A DNA stretch of 64,000 nt from Gonocerus acuteangulatus. Lineage: Eukaryota > Arthropoda > Insecta > Hemiptera > Coreidae. The notes beneath the pieces are model-generated. The model was not told the DNA's origin. It did not search any database and saw only the letters and a list, made by a program, of their open reading frames with translations. The position numbers were made by a program, and so were the translations under genes. This document shows, piece by piece, positions 45,703-56,984 of the stretch; position 1 is the first letter of the stretch; every line of letters begins with the position of its first letter. The stretch spans positions 126,556,308 through 126,620,307 of the forward strand of contig OX328132.1 in assembly GCA_946811695.1 (NCBI GenBank), written 5' to 3'.

Positions 45703-46294
45703 CTGTAAACAAAAAATAAATCAATAGTAGAATCATATAGAATACAAAAATGGTATTGTATTGTTATAACTAATCTCAGGAGTCCCATAGAAGTACATTC
45801 AGTCAAATTTGAAGAGTATTTTGACCTTATAATTATCAAGTTTAATAAAATTTAATTTTCACACTTCAATAAATTAATATTTTTTTAATGTTTAAATATA
45901 TTTTTCTCCAAATGAAAAAGAGGAAAACTGACTCATGCATATAACACTAATGTATGCCGACATCATAGCATTCCCTGACAACGAGGAAACTGTGTATATC
46001 CTCGATCACACAATACACTCAGAAAATAATGATAAAAAAGAGGATGAAAAAGTAGATTCCAAAAAAGAAAAACATAAACAAGAAATGCATGACATACTAG
46101 CAAGAGAAGTTCCAAGGGGAATTTGGGAAGCGAAAGTATATTCTGAAGGGACTGTGGTACGGATCAAGAGGCACCATACCGAAGATCACAGCCACCTTCC
46201 TTGAAAGTCTCGGACTGTCTACTGGTCACCTGGCAGCACTACCCGAGTCCATTTTAGTAGACACACTAAGAATAATCACCAATCCACCTACAGC

Positions 46295-46355
<61 letters not shown>

Positions 46356-49300
46356 AGACTATAATTTCAATTCTAACAATTCCTTCTTTTCTATCATTTT
46401 TGCCTTCTTTTGTCTTAATCTTTTTTATTCACTATTTCTTATTTCGAACTCCTTCCATCTTCAGCCAGCCTATTATTACTCACACTATTTCCAAATGGAT
46501 GATAAGCAAGCTGTGTACCGAGCAAGCCAATGTAATTAGGCAGCCCATTTTATTTGTTTTAATAAAGTTTTCTCTCTTTATCTCCTCTTTTTTCTTATTA
46601 GGAAAAGTACTTTTGGAAGATCATACTGTTTTTTCTACTCTACTACCCTTCTATTCCAGAGAGTTTTAAATTATAAGCTTCAATGTTAGTCAAGCCTCAA
46701 AAATTCCAAAATTATTCTCAGAAAGGAAAGTCACACAAATAGACCCATCACTGATAAACAATATGAATTTATAATAAATTTGGGCAAAGAAGAAGTAAAT
46801 AAAGACTTATTCTAGAAGAAAGAAAGAAAAAAGTCTGACTTGCAGGAACTATGTCATCTTAGCGAGTTTAACTTCTTATCCCTGGTGTCATTTGAAAAGC
46901 TTGGAATAAGTGTACTTAGTATTTTGTAAAAACGTTAAATACTTACTCTCATACAATGTTAAATATAAGCAAGCTTCAGTTGCTACTATGTACTGGAAAC
47001 TTACAGTAGCGGCAATTACTCACTCGGGCACTTCGACTTCTGTTTGGAAACCTCTATTGCAAGCAACCAAAAATTCGTTCTCATTTTAAGTATCTTGTTT
47101 TACTATCAAATTCATTTTACTGTTAAAATCAATTATAAAAACAAAAAGCAATAAATCACTGAAGAAAACAAACTTAAGAACCTTTCAAAGCAAAGAAACC
47201 AACACTTCAGAGGTTTTAAGCACTTATTTCTACACCTGAGATCGTCATTTGGAAAATGTCTTTAAAACCGTTTTTGTAGAGATTTGAGTAAACTTTCGAA
47301 TGGTTACTGTCCATTGACCTTGATTTCCCTACCGTTTTCAAGATATTTAAGAAAACATACACAACTCAAAAAAATGCTGAAGTCGGTTACTAAATTTTTT
47401 TTTCTAAAACTTCATTAACCCGAAAATTCATAAAAATTTAAATATCTTAGTTAGTATGAACATCAAATATCTACGAAAAGTTTCAATTGAATCGACCGTT
47501 TCTAAGTACCCGAACTGAAAATTAGTTGGGAAAACCTAGTCTTATTCACTTTTTTTGAAAACGGTTACAGATATGGCCTTAAAAACGGTTTCATTCATTT
47601 CCCTACATTAAAGAACGAACAAGTGTAACTAAAAGCCTATGAACACAAATGACTCGCAGGAACTTAGCATGGTTCCACTTGTATCCCTAGCGCCATTAGT
47701 AAAGGAATAGAAGCAGTTATTGGTCAGTTTTGGTCTTTTGTGAAGAATATAGAATAAAATCTTGAATAGAAGAAAGAATCAAGGCGCCACAACAGGAATC
47801 TGACAATATCATAAGTGGAAATGACTCCCCCTGCTTTATCAATGTTTGCTCTAGGAAAACACTATTACCCATTCACACTGTTTCTCATTTCTTACCTTGT
47901 TATTAAAAACCTCATTTTATTATTGAATGCAATTTAAGAAAGAAACAATAATTAAATACATTTTGATTCTATGTAACTTATGAAATATTGAACAGCTTAT
48001 TGAAAATAAAAATGTAAAGTTGTAAAATAATTATAACATATATAAATTTAAATTACTTTTATTAGTGAGAATAAATTAATTAAATTAATATTTTTTTTAT
48101 TTTTAAATAAAAATATTTAATAATATTGATTTTACAGAGGAAAATATAAGACAATTTGATGTAGAGATAAAACAAAATTAATAAAAGAACTCTATACAAA
48201 GTTTGTGGAAATTTTATAAATTAATAAATGGAGACTTAAACCTTTCCGGACTGGACTACGTACGGACTTGTCGCTCCCTCAGACGGCCCAGCCTTCACCC
48301 TGTCCCTCTTCTTAGATGGGACCGTATGAGCTCCTAAACGCTCCGATTCTCCGCTCTACATTCCACACTCATTTATTTAGTTTCTCTCTATTGTCTTTAA
48401 TTTACAAATTGCCCAGTTACCTTTTTTTTAATTAGCCATTATAATTATTACATTAGCAATAAGAAAAGATTAATTCCAAATAATTTAAACTAAAATTATT
48501 AATTACGTAAAATAAGTTGCTTTTTTTTTAGATTTTGTGTTCACTTATTAGTAATATATATATATATATTCTTTAATTAGTGCAAATCCTTTACACGTAA
48601 CACCTTTATACTACTGAAAGAACTTCAGAAGAAAAAAACTTATTCCTCTTGAAACTACGATGCTTCCACACCAAATTACATTATTTATGCTTCGGAAAAG
48701 GCCTACTGTCTTCCTCGAAATCCTAGAATGCTCTTCAGTAACACTTTGTAGTGCTGAGGAAGGACCAGGCTGCGACGTATCTTCTTCTGAGAAGTCTCAT
48801 ACAAGTCACTAACTAACACGCTGGGCCTGGAATGCCAACACCAATATATTGGAGCTTCATCGTCTGGGCCAAAGTTGCGCAACACCAATATATCGGCACT
48901 TCCACGTATGGGCCAAAACCACTCAACACCAATATATTGGCACTTAGGCGTGTAAGGGTTAATATCGAATATCGATTTTCAAGATTCCAGGAACCCCATT
49001 GAATGAAACAGGCCTTTGTTCGCTTTTAAGTCAATATAATGCAAGCTGTCCAAGTGACAGGGATGATATGATGGCAAGTGAATTTCTTCACAAAATAAGA
49101 ACTTGCATGTAAATAATAATAAGGGCCATAGATTAATTTATACATAAGTTATTTATTTTATAAGCCCCTGCTCAAGAAGTACAATGATACATCTGTAAAA
49201 TTGAGCATTACTACAGAAAAATTTCAGAGAAATAGGAATACAGATCGAACTACTCACTTTTTTATATCAAGTTCTTTAATGCTGTTGTTAACATAATTTG

Positions 49301-50627
49301 CAAGTTTAACATCCACAGTAGCTGGCCGGCATCCTTCATAATGGTCTGCAGGTATATCTGTCCGTATACTTTTAAATGAACTTAAGCAATCTCTTGTAAT
49401 GACTTCAGTTGCTAAAATATTGTTAAAGTAGTAGTAAATTTTAGATTAACTCATTTAAAAAAAAAAAAAAAAAAAAAAAAATCATAATGTTACTCAATAA
49501 AGATCTCAGTATGTGTAGCAAACAATAGAAGTTTTTCTATTTTAAATACAAGAATTCAAAAAAATGACTCCTTTTTTTGTGCAAATATTTAGAAAATCAA
49601 TTAAAGGCAAGAAAATCACTAATTAATACTATCATTCAGAATCAATATCTTGAATGGCAAGAGCAGAAATTACATATAAACAGCAACAGTAGTATAGCTT
49701 TGATTGACTATATTTTTATAAATATCTTCAATCATTTTAAAATGATCAACTTAGTTTTTTACTCAATAATTGAAATGAATAGAATCTCATTTTAAAATGC
49801 ACAAATGCTCTTTCCTATTAATTCCAATATCATTTTCAAAATAATAAAAATAATATCTTTACAAATAAGACATGGTTTGATAATAGACTATAAGTTTTAA
49901 TATTTATACAGTACAGCAAAGGCACTATTACAAAACATTACACCAAATGGTTTGCTGATTAGTCTAACAAACTTACTCTACAAACAATGGATGTATTCTC
50001 TTATACATCACTTATTTTTTTGTATTATATAATAATAATAATATTGGTTGGAAATATCCCCTCATAAAAATTACAGCGAACCTGAGATATTTTCCTTCCA
50101 TAAATAAATTTCATATATATATATAATCAGGTAATCCCACAAGTAATGTCAGTTTTTAATATTATGTCTGTTTATGTAACTAATCCCTCCTTAAATTTAT
50201 TTTTGTTTACATTTTGTTTATTAAAGCATTAAATACACTTCTATTTATCATGTTTTGGTTAGTGAAACTTATTTATTCTGTGCTGAAATTTCATTAGAAA
50301 TTGATCTCCCAAGTCACCACTCACGTCATATTATGCTTTGGGAATTAATAAGCGATAAGTGCAGCGGTGGTTAGAACGATTTTGAGCAGGAAACTGCAGG
50401 CTTGAAGACAAACCTGTACAGGTTGACGAAATATACTCTTATTCGAAATTTGGGTTCAAAATGGTAAACTGCTAAACAAGAAGATTGTAAATACATTTTA
50501 GATTGGATGTGCCATTGATTTATCTGTTATCATGTGTACCACTAGAATACCACTAGTTGTGAACCACCATTATTTTGTGAAGTCTAGTAACTCTTCAGAC
50601 GGGGTAGTCTGCAAAGAACCAATAATG

Positions 50628-50685
<58 letters not shown>

Positions 50686-52201
50686 TAGGGTTCCGATTAA
50701 CCGAGTCGTTGGGGGCCAAGGTTACCTCGGTTAATCGAAATAATCGGAACCATACCAATAGCAATTGGAAATGTAGGTTGTTTTTGAATAAAAACTACTT
50801 ATATGCTAAAAAAACCTAATATTTAATAATAATATGTAGTAATAACAATAATAACAGAAACCGTGACATTATTTTTAAAAAAAGAAATCTTTAATTGTCG
50901 CTTGTTCTTGTTACAGAATGCCAAGAATCAGCAGCCATATAAATCACATCCTTAAAAGATATTTTCTTTAATTTTTGAATTAACCCTTCCTCTTCTTCTA
51001 ATAGTATTTCAGACAAAAGCTTCTTTTTGTAGTATCGTTTGAATGCCGAAATCACTCCTTGGTCCATAGGCTGGATTATTAATATGACATTTGCAGGGAA
51101 AAACATCGATTTTATTTCGCCCTCATATAGGACACACTCGGCAGGATGTGATGGTGCATTATCAATTAGGAGTAGGGCTCGATGAACAATAGTCTTTTCA
51201 TGTCCAGAAATTGTTTTACATGAGGTAAAAATGGTGCTTAAACCATTGCTCAAATATTTCAGCCCTCATCCATGCAGATTTTTGATTTTTATAAATAACC
51301 GGCAGATTATTAATATTTATGTGTTTGAGGGCTCTGGGTTTGGCAGATTTTCCAATTAAAACTAACTTTAATTTATCTCCCCCTCTTGCATTTGCACAAA
51401 CCAAAACAGTGACTCTGTCTTTAATGCCTTTGAAACCATTCGCGGTTGTTTGCGTATTTGCCGCGAGAGTTTTTTTAAGACAACACTTTATACCACAAGC
51501 CAGTCTCATCCGCGTTGTAAATTTGGTCAGCGCATAGGTTTTGAGCTTTTATTAACAATTCAAAATCATTAATAAATTTGGGGAAAATGTGTTTTATTTT
51601 TTGCTGAGGTTTCGGGTTAAAATTCATCTGGGCTGTAAAAAAATGGAAAACAGAGTTAATAATAATTTATATACATAAGAAATGAAAAAAATGTGAAGAA
51701 AAACATTATACATGGAAGAGGGTGAATGATACATTTGGTAAATGTCTGTTCTCGCTAGAGCTTAAATTAGAGGTGGATGAATCTAATTTAAGCTTATAAC
51801 ACACACTTGCTAAATGTAACATGCACTTTATTCCATGTATAATGTTTTTCTTCTTATTTTGTTTTCATTTTTTTCTGTATATAAATTAGTATTAACTCTG
51901 CCTTCTGAAGGGCTGAATTTCAAGCCAAAACTTCAGCAAAAAATAAAACACATTTTCTTATAAAAAAAAATGTAGTTTTATTATGATACCACGTCCAATT
52001 ACGAACAATTACATAACATAACATTCACCAGATGTGGCTGGTCTCATACAGATATATACATCTTCCTCGTCTCCCGGCTTCTTTCTCCAGCGGTGCTTCT
52101 TCCATGGCTGTTTACGCCCATGGAAGAAACACTGAATGGAGGAAATATTGCGATGACAGGAGGAGGAAGACCGCTGGAGGCAGATGCCGAATGAACAACA
52201 T

Positions 52202-52250
<49 letters not shown>

Positions 52251-53290
52251 CACCCAGTCTGGGGTCTCTTTGCGAAGAACATATCCAGTTACTTTTAGTA
52301 GTGATTGCAATGATTTTAAATAGTTATTTTGATTACAATATTTATATTATATGGTTTCTAACTAACACTTAGATAATCTTTATTTGTAAGTAATGGCCTA
52401 ATGAAAATAAGGAACATATATTTCAGCAACTAATACTTACTTATAAAAAGTTTAATGTTATAAAAAAATCAATAAAAAGACAAACTAATTATTATCTGAC
52501 ATAAATTATACAATGTCTTCTATTATAGCTTTGGGGTGTCTACAGCTTATTTTATAACATTTCCATCTTTCATTTCTTTCTGAATAAGATAATTTCATTT
52601 CTTGACCATTGGAACATACCCTTGATATATCTAATATTCCATTTTCTTGTAAGAACTCAAATACCTTCTTTTTTTCAGGAATATTTCGAGCTAATTTCTA
52701 AAGGTCCACTTATATTATCATATCACTGTATTCACAAATGAAGGTTAATTCACTCTTGAATAAAATACATATGATAGAAATACATTAATAAAAATCACTG
52801 TTTAAGATCACTAAAGATACTTGAAAGTAACTGGATGTGGCCTTCGCAAAAAGACCCGCATTCTCAACGGTCGACCTCTCAATAATTTTCTATATTTATG
52901 TAATAGAGTTAAGTAAAAATATACAAACCACCACGTCTCTCGATTAGTTTAACACATTTATCATCAACTTCTGGACAAGCTTGACTCCAATGCCAAATCC
53001 ATTCAAAGGGTGTCCCACATCCAGGGTGTGTTGAAATACACTGATAACAATACAGAGTTGATCCAATTCCAAATGAATTACCTGAAAGAAATTAATATTA
53101 AAAAATTCGTTAAAAGTCCAAATTTATGGAATAAATGAACGTAAAGCTAACAAAATTAAGACTTAAAGAAACTGGGATTTCAATCAGATTATTATGCATA
53201 AACCTTAGCAGATTTTACAAAATAATTAAACATACATTGTGAAAATGCACTTAAAGCCACAAATAAAAACAAATACAACGAAAAAATCAT
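45576..53290 (-). CDS. crim: GPI-anchored Ly6/uPAR-domain protein, crimpled-like (four coding exons)
   Basis: Exons 53290-53236, 53081-52929, 49411-49258 and 45702-45576 join in phase (489 nt) into 162 residues, the usual size for insect Ly6 proteins. Residues 1-18 ([18 protein letters not shown]) form a signal peptide. The Ly6 domain holds ten cysteines at 30, 33, 40, 54, 61, 78, 97, 130, 132 and 138, with the family's closing Cys-Asn (RCNGG). A hydrophobic tail ([11 protein letters not shown]) after NGG fits GPI attachment. The blocks [45 protein letters not shown] and [11 protein letters not shown] match insect crimpled (septate-junction assembly) as I recall it. Paralogue identity is less certain than the family. 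Introns are GT-AG; the intron after the signal peptide is phase 1, as is usual for secreted proteins. Confidence 0.88.
45940..46300 (+). pseudogene. LINE remnant: restriction-like endonuclease C-terminus
   Basis: The + strand reads [49 protein letters not shown] and, in another frame, [20 protein letters not shown] followed by [11 protein letters not shown]. The D-x-x-x-x-TVYILD block, a K-x-x-x-Y-like helix, then GARGTIPK-type text is the end of retrotransposons with a PD-(D/E)XK endonuclease. One frameshift is evident. It lies antisense in Ly6 intron 3. Confidence 0.55.
46299..46351. repeat. (TA)n microsatellite
   Basis: About 26 TA units directly after the LINE remnant. Confidence 0.97.
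46829..47700 (-). mobile_element. Family B repeat, diverged copy in Ly6 intron 3
   Basis: Begins AAAAAGTCTGACTTGCAGG and carries the family body (TTTTAAGCACTTATTTCT; GAAAACGGTTACAGATATGG). It ends with a second, decayed ACTCGCAGGAAC / TATCCCTAG motif near 47650-47690 instead of the hairpin end. It has no TA microsatellite. Confidence 0.6.
48240..48958. mobile_element. TTAA-flanked element with 44-bp subterminal repeats
   Basis: TTAA at 48236-48239 and 48959-48962. The left end is ACCTTTCCGGACT and the right end is GCGTGTAAGGG, only loosely inverted. The right end carries three 44-bp repeats. A 61-codon open frame on the - strand (48888-48703) has no recognisable relatives. Confidence 0.5.
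48841..48958. repeat. Three 44-bp tandem units with a 12-bp palindrome
   Basis: CCAATATATTGG starts at 48841 and 48929, and CCAATATATCGG at 48885, an exact 44-bp spacing. CAACA precedes each copy and GGGCCAAA recurs between them. Possibly transposase- or host-factor-binding sites at an element end. Confidence 0.7.
49258..49411 (-). CDS. crim: Ly6 crimpled-like, coding exon 3
   Basis: Acceptor ATTTTAG|CAACTG; donor ATAAAAAA|GTGAGT, phase 2. It encodes [40 protein letters not shown] and [10 protein letters not shown]. Confidence 0.92.
49458..49481. repeat. Poly-A tract
   Basis: About 24 A near Ly6 exon 3. Confidence 0.9.
50630..50682. repeat. (TA)n microsatellite
   Basis: About 26 TA units abutting the Tigger terminus. 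Confidence 0.97.
50683..51570 (-). mobile_element. Tigger/pogo-type transposon, truncated
   Basis: One terminus, CAGTAGGGTTCCGATTAACC, follows a TA target and resembles Tigger ends. A transposase remnant on the - strand follows. The N-terminal DNA-binding part and the second terminus are missing. Beyond 51570 an inverted-dimer repeat begins. Confidence 0.75.
50891..51568 (-). pseudogene. Tigger DDE transposase, frameshifted fragment
   Basis: In order: [33 protein letters not shown], then a frameshift, [23 protein letters not shown], then another frameshift, [31 protein letters not shown] and [10 protein letters not shown]. First and second catalytic Asp are visible in ADETGL and LLIDNAPSH. 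At least two frameshifts make it non-functional. Confidence 0.8.
51574..51957. mobile_element. Inverted dimer of a hammerhead-related element (family 2)
   Basis: The left arm begins TGTTTTATTTTTTGCTGAGG and the right arm is its reverse complement, ending GCAAAAAATAAAACACATTT. Each arm has a decayed hammerhead-like motif (51606-51630 on -, 51905-51934 on +). The arms also share TTATATACA/TGTATATAA and CATTATACATGGAA/TTCCATGTATAATG. It interrupts or abuts the Tigger coding remnant. Confidence 0.55.
52206..52247. repeat. (TA)n microsatellite
   Basis: About 20 TA units beside the Merlin element. Several open frames rich in Ile-Tyr run through it and are artefacts. Confidence 0.95.
52262..52856 (-). 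mobile_element. Merlin-like deletion derivative, copy B
   Basis: Ends GGGTCTCTTTGCGAAG and CTTCGCAAAAAGACCC. The - strand interior encodes [32 protein letters not shown] and CYKISCRH, parallel to copy A at 10768-11344. It lies in Ly6 intron 2, in the same orientation as the host gene. Confidence 0.7.
52929..53081 (-). CDS. crim: Ly6 crimpled-like, coding exon 2 (first half of the Ly6 domain)
   Basis: Acceptor TTTCTTTCAG|GTAATTC. It encodes [37 protein letters not shown] and [13 protein letters not shown]. Donor GGTG|GTTTGT (weaker than consensus), phase 1. A Merlin derivative ends 72 bp beyond the donor. Confidence 0.9.
53236..53290 (-). CDS. crim: Ly6 crimpled-like, coding exon 1 (signal peptide)
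   Basis: The start sits in TCAAAATGATT, close to the insect start consensus. It encodes [18 protein letters not shown] plus the first base of Cys19. Donor CACAAT|GTATGT, phase 1. The intron to exon 2 is only 154 bp. Confidence 0.85.
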
Positions 53291-53438
53291 TTTGATTAAA
53301 AGATAATTCAATACTTTATTGGTTTAATTAAAAAGATAACATAGCTCTAAACAATGGAGTAGGTTACAAATGCTGAGAAACAACTGTTTTTCAACCAAAG
53401 AGATTAAGAGGTAGTTTAGTAAATTATTCTAATACCTT

Positions 53439-53630
53439 CACTTGGGGTGAGTTCCGACACATTTTCCAGGTTTTCTCGTAATAACAAAAGACAGAATTTT
53501 TATAAAAATCTTTAAAAATTAATGAACCCTTAACCTTCCTCTATCGAATAGTTTATTTTGTTTTTTGAATATCTCAAAAATTTTCAATTTTTTTTTATTG
53601 CTAAAATGTGCCCGAACTCACCCCTACGTG
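53439..53630. mobile_element. 192-bp MITE
   Basis: Inverted ends CACTTGGGGTGAGTTCCGAC and its near reverse complement (GTGCCCGAACTCACCCCTAC). A further direct copy GGGGTGAGTTCGGACA follows at about 53632. Confidence 0.55.
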
Positions 53631-53634
53631 TGGG

Positions 53635-55060
53635 GTGAGTTCGGACAGCCTTTAATTTACGTAAAAATCTAAACTTAAACTATAGTTGGAGTGAGCTCGG
53701 TCATAATTGACGATATTCTCAAGAGGAATATTTTCTATAATATTTTTATAAATATTATAAATATTATAAACGAAAAAGTTAAAATTTAACTGTTAAAAAA
53801 ACTTTTATTTTATAAGTTAAAAAAAGTTTTATTTAAAACTTTTAATTGTAAAAGTTATTTAGGAACTCCTAAAATTAAATGCATGAAAATAAAAGTTAAT
53901 GTAATACTTTTATTTTATTTTTTTCAATGTGAAATATAAGTTGTATTTATTTGAATAGAGAATTTTAGGGTTCAGTTGGTTGATAATACCTACCTGGAAA
54001 GAAAGAAAATACACACTTCCATACCTGCAGATAGTGGAGATCTTTCCAGATTGTGAAGATTGATCTTTCATCACATACAGTGAGACTCGTTCGACTCCTG
54101 ATGCTATGTTTTCCTGCCTAAGAGTTGGTTGTTCTATACCAATTTAATATATTTCATAAGGAAATATGGCTAAAGTTTACTATTTCTCGCAAACATTTCC
54201 ACTCATTATGAATCGTAATAATAAGTTTGCATTTTAACAGAGATTTATTTTCGTTTCTGGCCAATGAAAAAAAAAATGAACTAAAACCGTCTGATTCAAA
54301 CACATAAGACACCGAGTCATCCTGGCGGACAAAGTTCACCGATAATATGGAGTTAAACCCCTTCCAAAGTCAAGCTGCAATAGTAAAGAAATCAGGTGTT
54401 CCAATACTTTTTACGCATAGCATATTGCATTTTATTGTTAAAATGTAAATTAGTAAGACAAATACCATTGTTTGATGTTGATTTTCAGGGAATATTTAAA
54501 ATATAGCTCGTCGCCATGTTATTGATGCTTTCTGTTTACCTAAAGCACCATTATTTTAGTCGCAAATGTTAAAAAAATAAAATATTCATGGGTGTTCCAA
54601 TACTTTTTACACTAACTGTATATTAACTAGCACTTATCCTACAGCCACTCAAGTAAGTGTTGCAAGAGTCTTTTCAAGCCTAAAGTATATTGGAAATGAT
54701 TTTTCCTATTAAGTATTATAATAACGATTAATTTAAAACTTTTATGTTTTAAGATGAAAATAAAACAGTAAAAAAAAGGATTTAAAATAATTTAGACCCA
54801 AAAAGTTATTTTCTAACTTTTACTTTTTCAAATTGAAAAAAAGGAAAAGTTTAAAAAATACTTTTGTAAAATAAAAGTTAACAATTATTTTCGACCCCTG
54901 CTTTATATTTATTTATTTATTGCTTACAAAAAATTCTTTTTACAGCAATTTACTTATAATAAAATGTTAAGTAAGTTATAATTATTATTAGTAAGTTTAG
55001 TACTTTAGTTATAATAAATATTAATACTATTACAATAAATTCACAATGACATTTTTTTTT
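53635..55060. other. Upstream flank of the Ly6 gene, no gene seen
   Basis: Contains a possible Tc1/mariner-type end (GGTGTTCCAATACTTTTTAC at 54592, ending AACTG/TA at 54620). A direct copy of its inner part occurs at 54393. No transposase is readable. The Ly6 promoter may lie here, but no element was identified. Confidence 0.3.
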
Positions 55061-55203
55061 TTTTTTTAGCGCGGTTCCTCCCTCCCCCATAGGGAGGAAC
55101 CCCGCTTATAAGGTTGATACAATGAAACAATCCGGAAGTGCCGACTAGAAAATTTTGCGTTTCAGAACCCCTAGAGACCGAAAATGATGGTGGTTCAAAT
55201 TTG

Positions 55204-55204
<1 letters not shown>

Positions 55205-55280
<76 letters not shown>
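55205..55280. repeat. (TA)n microsatellite of family B
   Basis: Two TA blocks separated by GTATATATTT. Open frames on both strands through it are repeat artefacts. Confidence 0.95.
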
Positions 55281-55286
<6 letters not shown>

Positions 55287-56550
55287 CTGTTCGCTCTCTA
55301 GCTCGAAGACGAATGGTCCGATTTTGATGAAATTTGGTACAAAAATCCGTCGTCCAATTTGAAAGGTCAAGTTCGTTAACCAGCGAAATCCGCCTACCGG
55401 AAGATGGCGTTTGGGGCGAAATTCGCGCAAAAAAAATCGTAACGCTTACGTTTTTGAGTTCATAAGCTTCTAAGTACTCGTTTTATATGATTCCTGGGCT
55501 AGGAAAACGAATGAAACCATTTTCAAGGCGATAGCTTTAACCGTTTTTGAGAAAATTGGAAAAATATTTTTTGAATACCGTTTTTGGTTTGGGTACTTAG
55601 AATCATGGGATTCAGTTGAAACTTTATCTGCATGTTCTACTTTCATTAAAACTAATATGTTGAAAGTTTTGTTACGTTTGGAGTTAAGGAAGGGTTAGAA
55701 TAAAATATTTTATGAACAGACATGAAAAGTTTTGGGAAGTTCGTATACTTTCATTAATATCTCGAACACGGTTGGGAAATCGTGGTAAGTGGATAGAAAC
55801 TATTTGAAAGCTTACTAAATTCTCTAGAAAAAAGATTCTAAAACTATTTTTGATTAGGTTATGTCAATCGGAGAAATAAGTGCTTAAAACTTCAAATACG
55901 TCTGTTTTGTTCTTATGAACGGGTTTTTGTCGTTCTTGTTGTAATTTTTGTCTCTTTCCCTTCGTTTTTTATTGCTTTTTAGTTTTGTAATTTCTTATGT
56001 TGCGAAAATTTTGTGTGTAAAACAGGATATGAAAAATGAGGCCAATTTTCTGTTGCTAGAAATAATATAAATTTTGGGAACTTTCTTTAATATCTCGAAA
56101 ACTGTTGAGAATTTTGGTAAACGGAAGAATACCATTAGAAAGCTTATTAAATGCTCTACATAAAAGGTTCTAATGAAAGTTTTGATTAGGCGATGTCAAT
56201 CGGAGAAATAAGAGCTTAAAGCTTTAAAGTAATTGATTTCGCTTATTCAAAGTGTTCTTTTCGCCTGTATTTTATTCCTTGTTATTTTTTAATTGCTTAT
56301 AGTTGGATAATGTATTCGAAAATAAAACAGGTTAAGTAAAATAACAAAAACAATTTATTGTTAGAAATATAGATTTCCAAGATTCCAAGACCTTGCAACT
56401 AGCGGGACGGTTTCTTGTGTTGCCGACCCTTCCAGGTCAGATTGTAAATCCTACCTTTCAAGACTGGTGGAACCAAAATATAACTGTCAGGGTTCGGTCA
56501 CTGCTACTTAATAAAACTACATTTTATCGTAAAAATGGTTTTATTGTGCC

Positions 56551-56583
56551 GACGTTTCGGCTTGAACTTCAAGCCTTCATCAG
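56551..56583 (-). ncRNA. Hammerhead-ribozyme-like motif (family 2, canonical core)
   Basis: The - strand reads CTGATGA, A, stem II GGCTTGAA / GTTCAAGCC, GAAAC, GTC. Helix I starts GCC with GGC, then continues through an internal loop to TTGT with ACAA. This is the only copy with the textbook CTGATGA. Stem III is 2 bp. Confidence 0.55.
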
Positions 56584-56636
56584 GGCTGTAAATACAAGTA
56601 GGACATATTTAACACTAATATATGCACATATCTATG

Positions 56637-56639
<3 letters not shown>

Positions 56640-56698
<59 letters not shown>
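56640..56698. repeat. (TA)n microsatellite
   Basis: About 29 TA units, followed by imperfect CATA repeats. Confidence 0.96.
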
Positions 56699-56706
<8 letters not shown>

Positions 56707-56984
56707 TAATATATATATATTTATATATATGCATATACACATACACATATACACGCACACATATGTACATATATATGCCCACATACCTACACATATGGGG
56801 TATGTATTATTAAGTAGCAGTGACCTAACCCGGACAATCCCTACCTTGCATCATCAACGGTCAACGATCTCCTCTCAACAAAATAATAACTGCTTCTATT
56901 TTAATCTTTCGAAATTAGACTAGGGATAAGAACGGAACCGCGCTAAGATGAGGCAGTTCCTGCGAGTCGGACTTTTTTTAGTTT

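Larger units (their letters stand above)
56486..56840 (-). mobile_element. Inverted-end element carrying a hammerhead-like motif (family 2)
   Basis: The ends share GGTCACTGCTACTTAATA and its reverse complement, TATTAAGTAGCAGTGACC. The hammerhead-like core lies near the left end and a TA/CA microsatellite (56640-56770) fills the rest. Inserted in the family B copy. Confidence 0.55.
55068..56980 (+). mobile_element. Family B repeat, long copy, forward half of an inverted pair
   Basis: Starts AGCGCGGTTCC with the conserved 11-bp hairpin and ends GGAACCGCGCTAAGATGAGG and CGAGTCGGACTTTTTT. The interior has a TA microsatellite (55205-55280) and two diverged tandem blocks, each ending ATGTCAATCGGAGAAATAAG (about 55861 and 56193). 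A separate inverted-end element is inserted at 56486-56840. Confidence 0.8.

Noticed and set aside
46400..46669. 89-codon open frame on the + strand
   Set aside because: T-rich intronic sequence giving Phe/Leu/Ile/Ser-rich translation; no recognisable domain.
48841..48958. CRISPR-like regularly spaced repeats
   Set aside because: Eukaryotic context, only three copies, and 44-bp units that are repeats throughout rather than repeat plus unique spacer. It is a subterminal tandem repeat of a transposon.
55041..55430. Open frames on both strands in family B (also 58631, 63439, 52032)
   Set aside because: Translated (TA)n plus non-coding repeat flanks. They recur identically in other copies because the repeat recurs.
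56393..56923. 176-codon open frame on the + strand
   Set aside because: Most of it is Ile-Tyr from TA/CATA microsatellite. It runs across an element boundary and a hammerhead-like motif.
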